From contig CAUWJP010000004.1 of NCBI GenBank assembly GCA_963559135.1, forward strand, positions 47,657 through 111,656: a stretch of DNA of 64,000 nt. The letters are read 5' to 3'. Shown here one piece after another: positions 8,193 through 17,222 of the stretch. The notes beneath the pieces were generated by a model, which saw only the letters and a list, made by a program, of their open reading frames with translations, made no database searches and was not told where the DNA came from. A program made the translations under genes and the position numbers. Source of the DNA: Sellimonas sp963559135 (GTDB taxonomy: Bacteria; Bacillota; Clostridia; Lachnospirales; Lachnospiraceae). Each line of letters opens with the position of its first letter. Positions within the stretch are counted from its first letter, which is position 1.

Positions 8193-8771
8193 TTACTCTG
8201 TTTTTGTTCCGGCTTCTTTTGCCAGACGGATGATCCGTTCATCCAGATGATGCGTGGTAATATACTGATACACACTCTTCGGCACAAGATGTGCCCAAGG
8301 CCTCCCTTCTATAATCAGGCTTCGCACTTCGCTTCCTGTCGTCCCCTTCTCTTCAGTCGGGCGGTTCCATAGAACTTCCACTTCTACTCCCAGACTTTTC
8401 AGTGTCCGATACTTGTCCTCGCCCCATCCATCGCAGATACTCATATAGTATACCGCATCTTTCGGTGCATACTGGAAAATCAGCTCAGGTGTATTAATCG
8501 GGAACGGAACGATCTCAAACTCTTCACGCGGAACGTGAAACTCCAACATTGCCTGACGGATCATTTCGTACCTTTCAAAATAGGTGAACGGATTATTCTC
8601 CGGTCGAGAGCGGTTCGTATCGTGGATATTCATTCTGATAAAACTTGCATCCGGATTTGAAATTCCGATAATCAGTCTGTCACACTGCTTCTTTGCCGCA
8701 AGCAGATATTCCATATGTTTTAGGTGCAGGCACTGAAACCTGCCATGGATTACTCCTGTTTTCTCTGCCAT
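8193..8771 (-). CDS. HxxH-motif nucleotidyltransferase, NMN adenylyltransferase-like
   Basis: A 192-residue cytidylyltransferase-like protein. GRFQCLHLKHMEYL near the start is the nucleotide-binding motif of the NadM/NadD group, and TTGSEVRS near residue 148 corresponds to the C-terminal nucleotide motif. The likely reaction joins an AMP from ATP to a mononucleotide, possibly NMN, but the substrate is inference. I start it at the internal Met (MAEKTGVIHGRFQ) because an AAGGAAG precedes it and the domain begins there. An upstream ATG at 8795 would add eight residues. Confidence 0.7.
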   Translation of the reverse strand: MAEKTGVIHGRFQCLHLKHMEYLLAAKKQCDRLIIGISNPDASFIRMNIHDTNRSRPENNPFTYFERYEMIRQAMLEFHVPREEFEIVPFPINTPELIFQYAPKDAVYYMSICDGWGEDKYRTLKSLGVEVEVLWNRPTEEKGTTGSEVRSLIIEGRPWAHLVPKSVYQYITTHHLDERIIRLAKEAGTKTE

Positions 8772-8837
8772 CTCTCTAACTTCCTTTGTGTTCATTTTAC
8801 TTTTTTACTATATCACAGCTTTCCAAAAAAGAAAGCC

Positions 8838-9086
8838 CTACTTTGTTTTTTCATTGATCCAGTTCGTGATTGCACACAGTCCTTCGTCGTCCGCCGGGAA
8901 CACTTTTCGCTCAATTTCCTCTTCCGGCGTCGCATCATAACAGTACGGCTCCTTCCACACTGCAGCCTCCAATGTATCATCATTTTTATTCCATGCGATC
9001 CGAAATCTAAGATCCGGTTTCGTGCTTCCATAGTACACGGCTTTCTTATAATATGCAATTCCGTATAAATCTTCCCGTTTTACCAT
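8838..9086 (-). CDS. Small conserved protein of unknown function
   Basis: 82 residues starting MVKREDLYGIAYYKKAVYYG, with an acidic C-terminal half and several aromatic residues (RFRIAW, VWKEPYCYD). A good ribosome site (GGGAG, 8 bases) precedes the ATG. I recall similar small proteins in Lachnospiraceae but know no function. There are no membrane segments or metal motifs. It lies between the nucleotidyltransferase and a divergent histidine kinase. Confidence 0.65.
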   Translation of the reverse strand: MVKREDLYGIAYYKKAVYYGSTKPDLRFRIAWNKNDDTLEAAVWKEPYCYDATPEEEIERKVFPADDEGLCAITNWINEKTK

Positions 9087-9177
9087 GTTCTTTTCTCCCT
9101 TTTTATGATAAAATATTTTTTATATAATAATGAATTCGTCAATCATGACGGAATACCGAAACGGAGGAAAAGCATCA

Positions 9178-10449
9178 ATGAAATCTCCGAAATATTTTGA
9201 TCTTTTTCTGCACGCCCTGTTTTACAGCCTGATTACCGTGGCGGCAGCACAGTTTTATATCAATATCTTTTCTCCCGAATTCAGCGTTTCACTGGGAATC
9301 GTCTTTCTGGCGTCCTTTGCCATGCTGGCCCCGGATTTTCCGATACTTCCGGTGTCTGCCATCTCAGGTGTTCTGGTACTGCTTTCGCGTGCCATTCTGG
9401 GAAGCCTTAGGGAAGCGTCCTTTGCCGCTTCCTTTGTTTCGGCTGTCCCGGAGATGTTTTTTTATCTTTTTTATGGAGTCTTTCTGGTCATTTATATTAC
9501 GAAGTTCCGAAAGTCTTCGGTCCTTCTGGACACCATTGCTTTATTTTTTTGTGACTACGCGGCAAATTTCGGTGAATTAATGCTACGTTTTAATATTAAT
9601 GCATTTTTCCTTTCTTCGCAATCCGGAATCATCATGGCCGCCATGTTTCGGACGGCTTTGATCCTGATTTTCGTGGCTGTGTTCCGCAGGTATCATGTAG
9701 TACTTCTGAAAAAGGAACAGCAGGACTATTACCAGAGCCTTTCTCTTTTGACGGCCCGTCTTCAGGAGGAAGTCATCTGGATGAGGAAAAACACATCCCT
9801 TGCGGAATCAACCATGCATTCTGCATATCAGCTCTTTGAACGTCTCCGCTCGGATTCGAGTACCAAGGATGCGGCGAAAGATGCTTTAATTATCGCAAAT
9901 GATATTCATGAAATCAAGAAAGAGTATTATCTGATCCTGCGTGGGATTTCCGATGCATTACAGACGGAAGAGGGCACGCTCCGGTTGGATTTTGGAGAAA
10001 TTTTTTCTCTTCTGCGTACTCCAATCGAGCAGATTGCTTCCGCCTCGCACAAGACACTTTCGTTTGAGGTAAAAGGACGTTCTTCCTTCCACACCGATCA
10101 TGTATGCGAATTGCTTTCTGTCTTTCGAAATCTATTTACGAATGCGGTGGAGGCCTCAAAGGACGCACAGGTTTCTATTCAGGTCACAGTCGAAGATACC
10201 AAAGATGCAATTCTCTGTACTGTCACAGATTATGGGCCGGGAATCACCCCTGATGCCCTCCCTCAGATCTTTGATGCCGGATTTTCCACAAAGATTAACT
10301 ATGAGACAGGAGAAATCAGCCGGGGGCTTGGACTAAATATTGTAAAAGAGATTGTGGAAGAGGGCCTCGGAGGAAGTATTCAAGTAAGCTCCCAGCCGGG
10401 AGAGACCTGTTTTTTCATCAGTCTGCCAAAAGAAACACTGGAGGGTTAA
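9178..10449 (+). CDS. Sensor histidine kinase, GlnK-like
   Basis: 423 residues. About six membrane segments occupy residues 8-170 (for example LFLHALFYSLITVAAAQFYI), then a short linker and a dimerisation helix with the probable phospho-acceptor His244 in NDIHEIKKEY. The ATPase domain shows the N box (NLFTNAVEAS), G1 (DYGPGITPDALPQIF) and G2 (SRGLGLNIVKEI). The start at 9178 is set by GGAGGA at 9163-9168. An earlier in-frame ATG at 9130 lacks a ribosome site. It is followed after 2 bases by a YcbB-domain regulator, which is the arrangement of the Bacillus GlnK-GlnL glutamine-responsive pair. The signal sensed here is inferred. Confidence 0.88.
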   Translation: MKSPKYFDLFLHALFYSLITVAAAQFYINIFSPEFSVSLGIVFLASFAMLAPDFPILPVSAISGVLVLLSRAILGSLREASFAASFVSAVPEMFFYLFYGVFLVIYITKFRKSSVLLDTIALFFCDYAANFGELMLRFNINAFFLSSQSGIIMAAMFRTALILIFVAVFRRYHVVLLKKEQQDYYQSLSLLTARLQEEVIWMRKNTSLAESTMHSAYQLFERLRSDSSTKDAAKDALIIANDIHEIKKEYYLILRGISDALQTEEGTLRLDFGEIFSLLRTPIEQIASASHKTLSFEVKGRSSFHTDHVCELLSVFRNLFTNAVEASKDAQVSIQVTVEDTKDAILCTVTDYGPGITPDALPQIFDAGFSTKINYETGEISRGLGLNIVKEIVEEGLGGSIQVSSQPGETCFFISLPKETLEG

Positions 10450-10451
10450 GA

Positions 10452-11303
10452 ATGAACTTTTATTTTGTAGATGACGATAAAAATATAAGAAACATACTGA
10501 AAATTCTTGTAACCGACCGGAAACTCGGCAAATGCTGCGGCTCATCCGGCAACGGCTACGACGCTCTGGAGGATGTGGCTGCTCTCCATCCGGACATCAT
10601 CATTGTGGATCTTCTCATGCCAGACATGGACGGGATCAGTTTTGTAGAAAAAGTAAGAGATATCTCTCCTGACTCTGCCTGCGTCATGCTTTCCCAGGTT
10701 TCTTCCAAAGACCTGATTGCCAAAGCCTATGAGGCTGGTGTCGAATTTTTCATTCAGAAACCAATCAATGCCATTGAAGTGGAGGCCGTAATCCTGAATG
10801 TAATCAAAAGCCTTTCTATGCACCGTAAGATCGGAAAAGTCCAGACTCTCTTTGAGACCGAATTCTCCACACCGGACAAGACTTCGGATTCTTCTTCCCA
10901 GTCCGAAAGCTTCCAGGGGCGGCTTACGAATGTTCTTCAGAAACTTGGGATCATTGGAGAGCTTGGAAGTAAGGATATTATTTCTTTGATCACTTTCCTC
11001 CACGATCAGGATGAGACGCTGGAGCAGCAGACTCTCGGCAGCCTTCTCTCCCGGTTCAGCGAAAACCCGAAATCCGTAGAGCAGCGGATCCGGCGGGCTG
11101 CTTCCACCGGGCTTGTCAATCTGGCTCACCTTGGTCTGGAAGATTATTCAAATGATGTATTTAACGAGTTTTCTAATACCCTCTATAACTTTGAGCAGGT
11201 CAGACGTGAGATGGACTATATCCGCGGAAAATCCGACCGACACGGTAATGTGAAAATCCGAAGTTTTCTCAATGCGCTTTTATGTTATTGCGAAAATATA
11301 TAA
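10452..11303 (+). CDS. Response regulator with YcbB-type output domain, GlnL-like
   Basis: 283 residues. The receiver domain (1-120) has acidic residues VDDD near the start, the phosphorylated Asp53 in VDLLMPDMDG and the conserved Lys in FFIQKPINA. Residues about 155-283 match the YcbB output domain (LQKLGIIGELGSKDIISLI; QRIRRAASTGLVNLA), known from Bacillus GlnL, which controls glutaminase and glutamine transport. A GGAGG inside the kinase stop region drives translation, so the two are coupled. In this genome it lies within 15 kb of a glutamine metabolism cluster, but its targets are unknown. Confidence 0.88.
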   Translation: MNFYFVDDDKNIRNILKILVTDRKLGKCCGSSGNGYDALEDVAALHPDIIIVDLLMPDMDGISFVEKVRDISPDSACVMLSQVSSKDLIAKAYEAGVEFFIQKPINAIEVEAVILNVIKSLSMHRKIGKVQTLFETEFSTPDKTSDSSSQSESFQGRLTNVLQKLGIIGELGSKDIISLITFLHDQDETLEQQTLGSLLSRFSENPKSVEQRIRRAASTGLVNLAHLGLEDYSNDVFNEFSNTLYNFEQVRREMDYIRGKSDRHGNVKIRSFLNALLCYCENI

Positions 11304-11313
11304 CCAGATATTA

Positions 11314-11343
11314 AAAAATCCCGGGATCTGCCCCGGGATTTTT
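11314..11343 (+). terminator. Bidirectional terminator
   Basis: A perfect 12-bp stem (aaaaatcccggg / cccgggattttt) with a 6-base loop, A-rich on one side and T-rich on the other. It serves the response regulator and the convergent PTS gene. Confidence 0.9.
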
Positions 11344-11350
11344 CTTTGCT

Positions 11351-12391
11351 TTATTCTGCCGCTGCCTCAACAGTCAGTTTCTGTTTTTCAGCCATTTTCT
11401 TTTCATAACTTTTCTTGAAAATCTGGCTTCCTACAAGTCCTGCCAGAGAACCTCCGATTGCAGCAAAGATCACTGCAAGTACGACATTAATCGGATCATT
11501 GAACGCAAACGGTGCCAGAAGTCCCGGAATCGGGGATGCTGTACCCGGTGCGTTATTGATGATATGGAATACTGCTGCAGACATACCTGCAAGTCCTCCT
11601 CCAAAGAAGTTGGAACAATAGATCGGAATCGGATTTGCCGTGATGATTGGTGCCTGTGTCAGCGGCTCCATCATAACTGCGATAACATTACTCTTATCAC
11701 CAAGTTTCAAACGTTTGAATACGATACCGTTTGTGAAAGATCCACCTACGCATGCAATTGCCGCGATTCCCATTGCAAGTCCGTCCAGACCGATCATGGC
11801 CGTCAAAGCCATGGAGCTAAGTGGTGATGTACAGATCATTTTCATGATTCCTCCGAGCAGGAATCCCATAACAAGTGGAGACTGCTCTGCTGCCGCTGTG
11901 ATTGTTCCACCGATTTTTACAAGTGTCATATTTACAAGCGGGTCTGAAACTGTCGCTACAAACAGAGAGAGCGGTGCTACGATCAGTGCTCCTACGATTA
12001 CACCGACGCCTTCAGGAAGATATTTCTCAATTAACTGAGAAACCAGACCTACCACATAACCAGCGATAAATCCCGGAAGGATACCGAACTGTCCAAGTAC
12101 CACACCGGCTGCGATTGCCAGCACCGGATTGGTTCCCATACTGAGCGGTACTGCGATCGCTGCTGCCACACCGCCGAATCCACCTGCATTTTCTCCAGCT
12201 GTTCCTAAAAAGGAGATACCAAAGAGATCTCCCGAAATATACTTATGAATCGCTTCCACAAGAAATGTTGCTACTGCTGCATTTGCCATACCGCTCATGG
12301 CAAGAGATCCTTTCGGCATTTTCATACTGAAGAGAGAGAAGATTGCCAGTGTAAGCAAAAGCATCCCAACTCCTGATAAGATTGTCATCAT
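11351..12391 (-). CDS. PTS sugar transporter subunit IIC family membrane protein
   Basis: A 346-residue integral membrane protein with about nine hydrophobic segments, Gly/Ala-rich throughout. It matches the EIIC_2 group of stand-alone PTS IIC-like transporters. The motif NPIPIYCSNFFGGG near residue 250 is typical. No IIA or IIB gene is adjacent, so coupling to phosphotransfer is not evident and it might act as a facilitator. GGAGG lies 10 bases before the ATG. It faces the GlnK/GlnL-like pair across a shared terminator. Confidence 0.8.
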   Translation of the reverse strand: MMTILSGVGMLLLTLAIFSLFSMKMPKGSLAMSGMANAAVATFLVEAIHKYISGDLFGISFLGTAGENAGGFGGVAAAIAVPLSMGTNPVLAIAAGVVLGQFGILPGFIAGYVVGLVSQLIEKYLPEGVGVIVGALIVAPLSLFVATVSDPLVNMTLVKIGGTITAAAEQSPLVMGFLLGGIMKMICTSPLSSMALTAMIGLDGLAMGIAAIACVGGSFTNGIVFKRLKLGDKSNVIAVMMEPLTQAPIITANPIPIYCSNFFGGGLAGMSAAVFHIINNAPGTASPIPGLLAPFAFNDPINVVLAVIFAAIGGSLAGLVGSQIFKKSYEKKMAEKQKLTVEAAAE

Positions 12392-12571
12392 ACTGTTTTT
12401 TCCTCCTTTACCTGCCGCTTATAGATATTTCTCCTCTTTTTTTAACTGTCATAAATATAACCTATAAGTTTCAAAATCCTACAACAGGTATCAAAATGAA
12501 TAAGGATTTTTTCTTATCATAGTTTTTTTTGTCTACTATACATAAAATTTTTGTTAAAAAACTGTCTATAA
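12392..12571. other. Spacer upstream of the PTS gene
   Basis: 180 AT-rich bases between the PTS IIC start and the end of the protease gene. It presumably carries the PTS promoter. I see no clear operator or hairpin. Confidence 0.4.
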
Positions 12572-14314
12572 TCACGAAAGTCTTGTCTCCGGAATGCTGT
12601 CCCTGACACATAACGTTCCGTAACCAAGCTGATTATTTGGCCAGATATCAAATCCTGGAAGCTTTTTAGCCCCTCTCCGAAGATATGCTTTTGCTTTTTC
12701 TCCATATAAAAACAGATCATTTTTATCCGTAATTCCCCATTCCATCAACAACGCCCCTCCGCCTGCTGCAAAAGGAGTAGCAAAGGACGTTCCAGTAAAA
12801 GCCGCGTAGCCCCCCTCCCCCTGTACCGAAATGACGTTGACTCCGGGCGCGGCAATATCCGGTTTCTGAACATTCTGATTTACCATTCCCCGCCCGGAAA
12901 AATCGGCATAAGACATAGTAATCGCATCGTATGCCGCCACCGTCAGTACTCTCAAGGACGTTGACGGAATCGTCAACGTAAGCTCCTCTGTCGGATAAAA
13001 AAAAGCGGTTCCTTCATTCAGCGTGTAGCTGGCGGGAAGCCACATTTCAAAACGCCCTGTGACAATCCGCTCCGGAACCAGAATGATATTCCACTCCCCG
13101 CTGTTTACATAATCATCCATTGGCAGAAATTCCAGAAAGATCTCATTAAGGCCACTATAGGGGCTCGGCTCCCCATAATATAGCAGAATCTCGGTTTTCC
13201 CTGCCAGGAAGCGCTGCGTCCCCATGACCTCCCGGATTGGGCCGATCCTTTCTCCGGACGGTGTTTTAAGCACCACGCCGATCACATCTGTGTAATCCGT
13301 CCAGATCTGCAGGCTGAACGGTCCCTGGCGTTCCTGTACCCCTAAAGGCACGCTTTGCTCTTCTCCTTCCCTCAGAAAACCGGATGTGTGGCCTGCCTCA
13401 GCTCCTTCATTTCCCGTTCCCACACTGATTAATGTTCTGCCGTTCTCTGCCGCTGCATCCAGAAACCGCTCCGGTAGCGATGTCCCGTCGTGAGCGCCGT
13501 ATGTATTTCCAAAGCTGATGTTAATGGAGACCGGCATCTGAAGTGCTTCCGCCTTTTTTACAATATAATCCACCGCCTGCATCAGCTCCGCCGTCCGCGG
13601 GAATCCTTCTCCTCTCTGATTTCCAAGTTTGACGATGATAAGTCCGGCATCCGGCGCCGTTCCCCGGTAACGGCCGCCGCTGTTTCGCCCATTTCCTGCC
13701 GCCACACCGGCAACGGCAGTTCCATGTCCGGACGTGTCTCTGCTCGGCACAATCTGCATCTGCATCGTCCGGTTTGGCTGTTCCAGAGCCTCATTGATCT
13801 GTTCTTCCGAGAATTCCGTTCCAATCCAGTATCCTTCCGGCGGCTCTCCTTCCACCGTCTGATCCCACAGATAACGAATTCTCGTTGTTCCATCCTCATT
13901 TCTGAAATCAGCATTTGCATATTCAATGCCGGAATCAATCACTCCGATCAATACCCCTTTTCCTGTCAGACGAAAACGGGGTGTCTGCACCGCATCGATG
14001 CAGGACACCCGTCTTCCGTCCGTCACTTCAAAGAAAAGTCTTTTTGGTTTTTCAATATAGATGACTTCCTTCAGAGAAGCAAGTTTTTCAATATTTTCCT
14101 CCCGTATTCGTACAATAGCAAAATTTTTCAGAAGCGGCGTCACCGTCTCCGCAATCGCCATCACGTTATCCAGAGCTCCCGAATACAAAATGATGACATC
14201 CCACGTATTTGTCACCTCATTGTATCCTACCTGCAGATCTCCGGAACGAATCCGCTCCTCCTCGGTTGCATCCAGTGCAAGATTCAAAAGATTTTCTATT
14301 TTCTGGCTGTTCAT
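12572..14314 (-). CDS. Csp-like S8 family subtilisin protease
   Basis: 580 residues with an intact catalytic triad: Asp127 in GVIDSGIEY, His197 in SGHGTAVAG and Ser510 in GTSFATP. The N-terminal 100 residues form a short prodomain-like region and there is no signal peptide, as in the clostridial CspA/B/C germination proteases that cleave pro-SleC or sense germinants. The jelly-roll insertion between His and Ser (about 330-460) also fits Csp. I start it at the Met preceded by AAAGGGGAAAGA, since an upstream in-frame extension would run into the rubrerythrin gene. It is a single protein, not a CspBA fusion. Confidence 0.85.
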   Translation of the reverse strand: MNSQKIENLLNLALDATEEERIRSGDLQVGYNEVTNTWDVIILYSGALDNVMAIAETVTPLLKNFAIVRIREENIEKLASLKEVIYIEKPKRLFFEVTDGRRVSCIDAVQTPRFRLTGKGVLIGVIDSGIEYANADFRNEDGTTRIRYLWDQTVEGEPPEGYWIGTEFSEEQINEALEQPNRTMQMQIVPSRDTSGHGTAVAGVAAGNGRNSGGRYRGTAPDAGLIIVKLGNQRGEGFPRTAELMQAVDYIVKKAEALQMPVSINISFGNTYGAHDGTSLPERFLDAAAENGRTLISVGTGNEGAEAGHTSGFLREGEEQSVPLGVQERQGPFSLQIWTDYTDVIGVVLKTPSGERIGPIREVMGTQRFLAGKTEILLYYGEPSPYSGLNEIFLEFLPMDDYVNSGEWNIILVPERIVTGRFEMWLPASYTLNEGTAFFYPTEELTLTIPSTSLRVLTVAAYDAITMSYADFSGRGMVNQNVQKPDIAAPGVNVISVQGEGGYAAFTGTSFATPFAAGGGALLMEWGITDKNDLFLYGEKAKAYLRRGAKKLPGFDIWPNNQLGYGTLCVRDSIPETRLS

Positions 14315-14333
14315 TCTTTCCCCTTTCTGCGCA

Positions 14334-14945
14334 TTATTTACATGCGGGAAATCCAAGATACGGAGCCATGCAGGCCGGGATAAAATATCCGCGTTCATGC
14401 CGACATACCGGGCAGACCGGAGGAACTTTCTCTCCTTTAAAAATATGCCCACAATTCAGACACATCCATTCTCCTTGTCCCGCACACTCGTAGTATGTCT
14501 CATTTTTCAGCATTTCTGCAATCTTTGCGAATCGCTCACCGTGGATTTTTTCCACTTCTGCAATCTGAGAAAACGTATAAGCAACCTCAGGAAATCCTTC
14601 TTCCTCCGCAGTCTTTGCAAAGGCCGGATATACGTCCATATGCTCCTCCTGCTCATTACGCGCCGCCATCATCAGAAGCTCCACAAGGCTTTCCGAATGA
14701 TCCACCGGGTATCCTCCCTCAATCTGGATGATCGTTCCCGCCTCAGATTTCAGAAGCTCATAAAACCGTGCCGCATGTGCTCTTTCCTGATCCGCCGTAA
14801 AAAGAAAAATCTCCTTCAGCGCATAAAATCCTTTCCGCAACGCTTCCTCCGCCGCAATGGTATACCGGTTTCTTGCCTGGCTTTCTCCCGCAAATGCTTT
14901 CATCAGATTCTCTTTTGTCCTGCTCTGTACAAATTCAACAGCCAT
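14334..14945 (-). CDS. rbr: Rubrerythrin
   Basis: 203 residues: a ferritin-like di-iron four-helix domain (1-145; GESQARNRY, DQERAHAARFYE, ARNEQEEHMD, EVEKIHGERF) followed by a rubredoxin-like FeCys4 site (CLNCGHIF and CPVCRHERG). It reduces hydrogen peroxide in the cytoplasm of anaerobes. The tail after the rubredoxin knuckle is about 15 residues longer than usual (ends FPACK). It is encoded 19 bases upstream of the Csp-like protease start, so the two may be co-transcribed. Confidence 0.93.
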   Translation of the reverse strand: MAVEFVQSRTKENLMKAFAGESQARNRYTIAAEEALRKGFYALKEIFLFTADQERAHAARFYELLKSEAGTIIQIEGGYPVDHSESLVELLMMAARNEQEEHMDVYPAFAKTAEEEGFPEVAYTFSQIAEVEKIHGERFAKIAEMLKNETYYECAGQGEWMCLNCGHIFKGEKVPPVCPVCRHERGYFIPACMAPYLGFPACK

Positions 14946-15012
14946 GTTGCTTACTGCTCCTTTCCTTTCTTCTAAAGAGTAGTATGCACCATGGCTGTCT
15001 TTTTATTCGTAT

Positions 15013-16029
15013 TTAATTGAATCCAATAATTCTTCTTGTCACAGAATATCCCAAAGATGAAATCTTTCTTCCCGGTTTACCCGGAAGATTCATTGTCTGG
15101 CCAAGAATCCCGTACCGAATCTTGAAGTAAGTCCTATAATCTTTCTTTTTGAGGTAGATCCAAAGCTCTTTTTTCTTGTTCAGATTTTCCTCTTTCTTAG
15201 AACGGATACAGATGATCGAAGAAACGGTCATCATGATCGCCAGATATTTGGTCATATAGCTTCGGAGTTTCTTGTTCGGGATCATCTTCATCTGGTACAT
15301 ATCAATCATGGTCTTATTGACAAAAAGTTGCTGATCGATCCGCTTGATCATATTTTTCTCATTGACTGACTGATCGTCCCTCCCGATATAATAACGGTAC
15401 AGATTTACATCCAGATAGTAAATGGTGTTAACATGCGGCAGCGGATAGTAAACATAGATATTATCCACATAAAATGTATGTTTCGGAAGATGAAGCTGGC
15501 AAAGCTTCAAAAGCTCCGTTCGGTAGATAACAGAATGCATCAGAATATACTGATCCATCCGGAAGTGTCCAAGATCACTCCATCCAAAAAACTGATCCTG
15601 CGGGAGGCAGTTTCTGTAATGAATGACTTTCTTATGGACTGCTCCAACTTTCTCATATACATAATTGGAAATCAGCATGTCCACTTCTTCATTATTCTGC
15701 TCAAATTTTTTGAGTGTCTTCATAACTTCAGAAAGTGCTTCTTCATCCAGCCAGTCATCGCTGTCCACTACTTTAAAGTATTTCCCCTGGGCATGCAGAA
15801 GGCCACTGTTGACTGCTTCTCCATGTCCGCCATTCTCCTGGCTGACCACTCTTACGATATCCGGATATTCCCGCTCATACCGTCTTGCGATCTCCTCGGT
15901 TCCATCTTTGGATCCATCATTGACTATAATGATCTCAATGTCCTTTCCACCTTTGAGAACAGACTCCACTGCCCGTTCCATATAGTCCTGTGAATTGTAA
16001 CAAGGTATTGCAAATGTTATATACTTCAT
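15013..16029 (-). CDS. Family 2 glycosyltransferase
   Basis: A 338-residue GT-A fold enzyme. The N-terminal half shows FAIPCYNSQDYMERAVES, the nucleotide-sugar Asp in IIIVNDGSKDGT and the DSDD metal motif near residue 93. The second half is basic and probably binds acceptor or membrane. There are no clear membrane segments. Such enzymes extend teichoic acids, capsules or glycolipids. The acceptor and sugar are unknown, and no partner genes of a polysaccharide locus are beside it. Confidence 0.88.
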   Translation of the reverse strand: MKYITFAIPCYNSQDYMERAVESVLKGGKDIEIIIVNDGSKDGTEEIARRYEREYPDIVRVVSQENGGHGEAVNSGLLHAQGKYFKVVDSDDWLDEEALSEVMKTLKKFEQNNEEVDMLISNYVYEKVGAVHKKVIHYRNCLPQDQFFGWSDLGHFRMDQYILMHSVIYRTELLKLCQLHLPKHTFYVDNIYVYYPLPHVNTIYYLDVNLYRYYIGRDDQSVNEKNMIKRIDQQLFVNKTMIDMYQMKMIPNKKLRSYMTKYLAIMMTVSSIICIRSKKEENLNKKKELWIYLKKKDYRTYFKIRYGILGQTMNLPGKPGRKISSLGYSVTRRIIGFN

Positions 16030-16146
16030 GTTCTTCCCCCGTTCCTGCTTTTTTTGCAGTTACTGCTTATAGTATAATTGTTTTTGTCCGATTTTCCAAG
16101 GGATATCTCTATAAAAAAACATTCTCTTAATATACGCCAATACATA

Positions 16147-16175
16147 TTGACAATTTTCTATGTGTTTTATATACT
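16147..16175 (+). promoter_or_regulatory. Promoter of the cobW-thioredoxin operon
   Basis: A consensus TTGACA (16147-16152), 17-base spacer and TATACT (16170-16175), about 100 bases before the GTPase start. Confidence 0.8.
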
Positions 16176-16180
16176 ATGAT

Positions 16181-16200
16181 ATATAGATGTTTTTCTATGT
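16181..16200 (+). promoter_or_regulatory. Probable ArsR operator of the cobW operon
   Basis: The imperfect palindrome ATATAGATGTTTTTCTATGT sits at the expected transcription start. It matches the arsR operator at 18591-18610 in 17 of 20 positions. Confidence 0.65.
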
Positions 16201-16273
16201 ATATTCACCATAATCACGGATTTAATGAATATACATGATCTGAATTATATAAATTATTAAAGGAGTTGTTAAC

Positions 16274-17209
16274 ATGTCTGCAAATACAAAACTATATGTT
16301 TTAACAGGATTTTTAGGTTCTGGCAAAACAACTGTGCTTCTGGAACTATTAAAACAGCTAAAAGGGCATAAAATCGGTGTGATTCAAAATGAATTTGGGA
16401 AGCTTGGAATAGACGGAACCATTCTTAGAAATGATGATATTCAGATGGTCGAAATTAATCGGGGTTCTATTTTTTGCTCCTGTTTAAAACTGAACTTCGT
16501 AAATGCTCTTGCTGAAATGTCCAAACAGGATTTTGAATATTTATTTGTGGAAAGTTCTGGCTGGGGTGATCCTTCTAATGTAAACGAAATTCTTGAAGCA
16601 GCCAGAGTCGTTTCTGACAAAGAATATGATTTCAAAGGTGTGTTATGTTTCGTGGATGCGGTTAACTTTCTTGAACAGTTAAAAGATGAAGAGACCACAT
16701 ACCGCCAGTTAAAGCACTGCCATCTTGCAATTATTACAAAAACAGATCTTGCAGATGGAGAACAGATTCAAAAGGTTAAACAACAGATCAGAGACATCAA
16801 TCCCGTATGTGAGATTCTGCTTAGTGCAAATGGCGAAATGGACTATTCCTTTCTAAGGAAAGATCTGACGATTTATCAGTGGGCTGAATCCGAAGAGACA
16901 ACCAACTCCGTGGAAAACAAGCCAAAATCAATCTTTCTGGAATATAGTGATACCGTTGAAAAAAGTAAGCTGGATCGTTTTTTGCAAAGCCTGTCACCTG
17001 ATATATACCGGGTAAAAGGATTTTGCAGACTTGAAAAAGAAGGCTGGACGCAGATCGATGTCGTGGAAGCATTGATTGATTATAAACCTTCAGAAGAATT
17101 TGAAAAATCTCAGCTTGTATTTATTTCAAAAGTCGGGCCTGCGATTATCAAAAAAATCTTTTCTTCATGGCAGGAAAATGTTGGAACAAAAATGACATTA
17201 AAAAATTAG
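16274..17209 (+). CDS. CobW/P47K-family GTP-binding metallochaperone-like protein
   Basis: 311 residues with Walker A GFLGSGKTTV (11-20), a Walker B region LFVESSGWGDP, and TKTD as the guanine specificity motif. The canonical CxCC metal site is replaced by FCSCLK. Family members move zinc, cobalt or iron to target proteins, or act under metal shortage. The C-terminal CobW domain (about 215-305) is present. The gene is AT-rich against its neighbours. A promoter and an ArsR-like operator precede it, so response to a metal or metalloid rather than Zur control is inferred. It is followed after 13 bases by a thioredoxin-fold gene. Confidence 0.88.
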   Translation: MSANTKLYVLTGFLGSGKTTVLLELLKQLKGHKIGVIQNEFGKLGIDGTILRNDDIQMVEINRGSIFCSCLKLNFVNALAEMSKQDFEYLFVESSGWGDPSNVNEILEAARVVSDKEYDFKGVLCFVDAVNFLEQLKDEETTYRQLKHCHLAIITKTDLADGEQIQKVKQQIRDINPVCEILLSANGEMDYSFLRKDLTIYQWAESEETTNSVENKPKSIFLEYSDTVEKSKLDRFLQSLSPDIYRVKGFCRLEKEGWTQIDVVEALIDYKPSEEFEKSQLVFISKVGPAIIKKIFSSWQENVGTKMTLKN

Positions 17210-17222
17210 ATTGGAGATTATC

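Noticed and set aside
13490..14975. Two long plus-strand frames opposite the Csp-like protease and rubrerythrin
   Set aside because: Both real genes have full catalytic motifs and ribosome sites on the minus strand. The opposing frames are low-complexity shadows.
16274..17209. CobW gene as a Zur-controlled zinc-scarcity gene
   Set aside because: No Zur-like palindrome (AAATCGTAATNATTACGATTT type) is visible. The promoter instead carries a near copy of the arsR operator. It remains only a family-based alternative.
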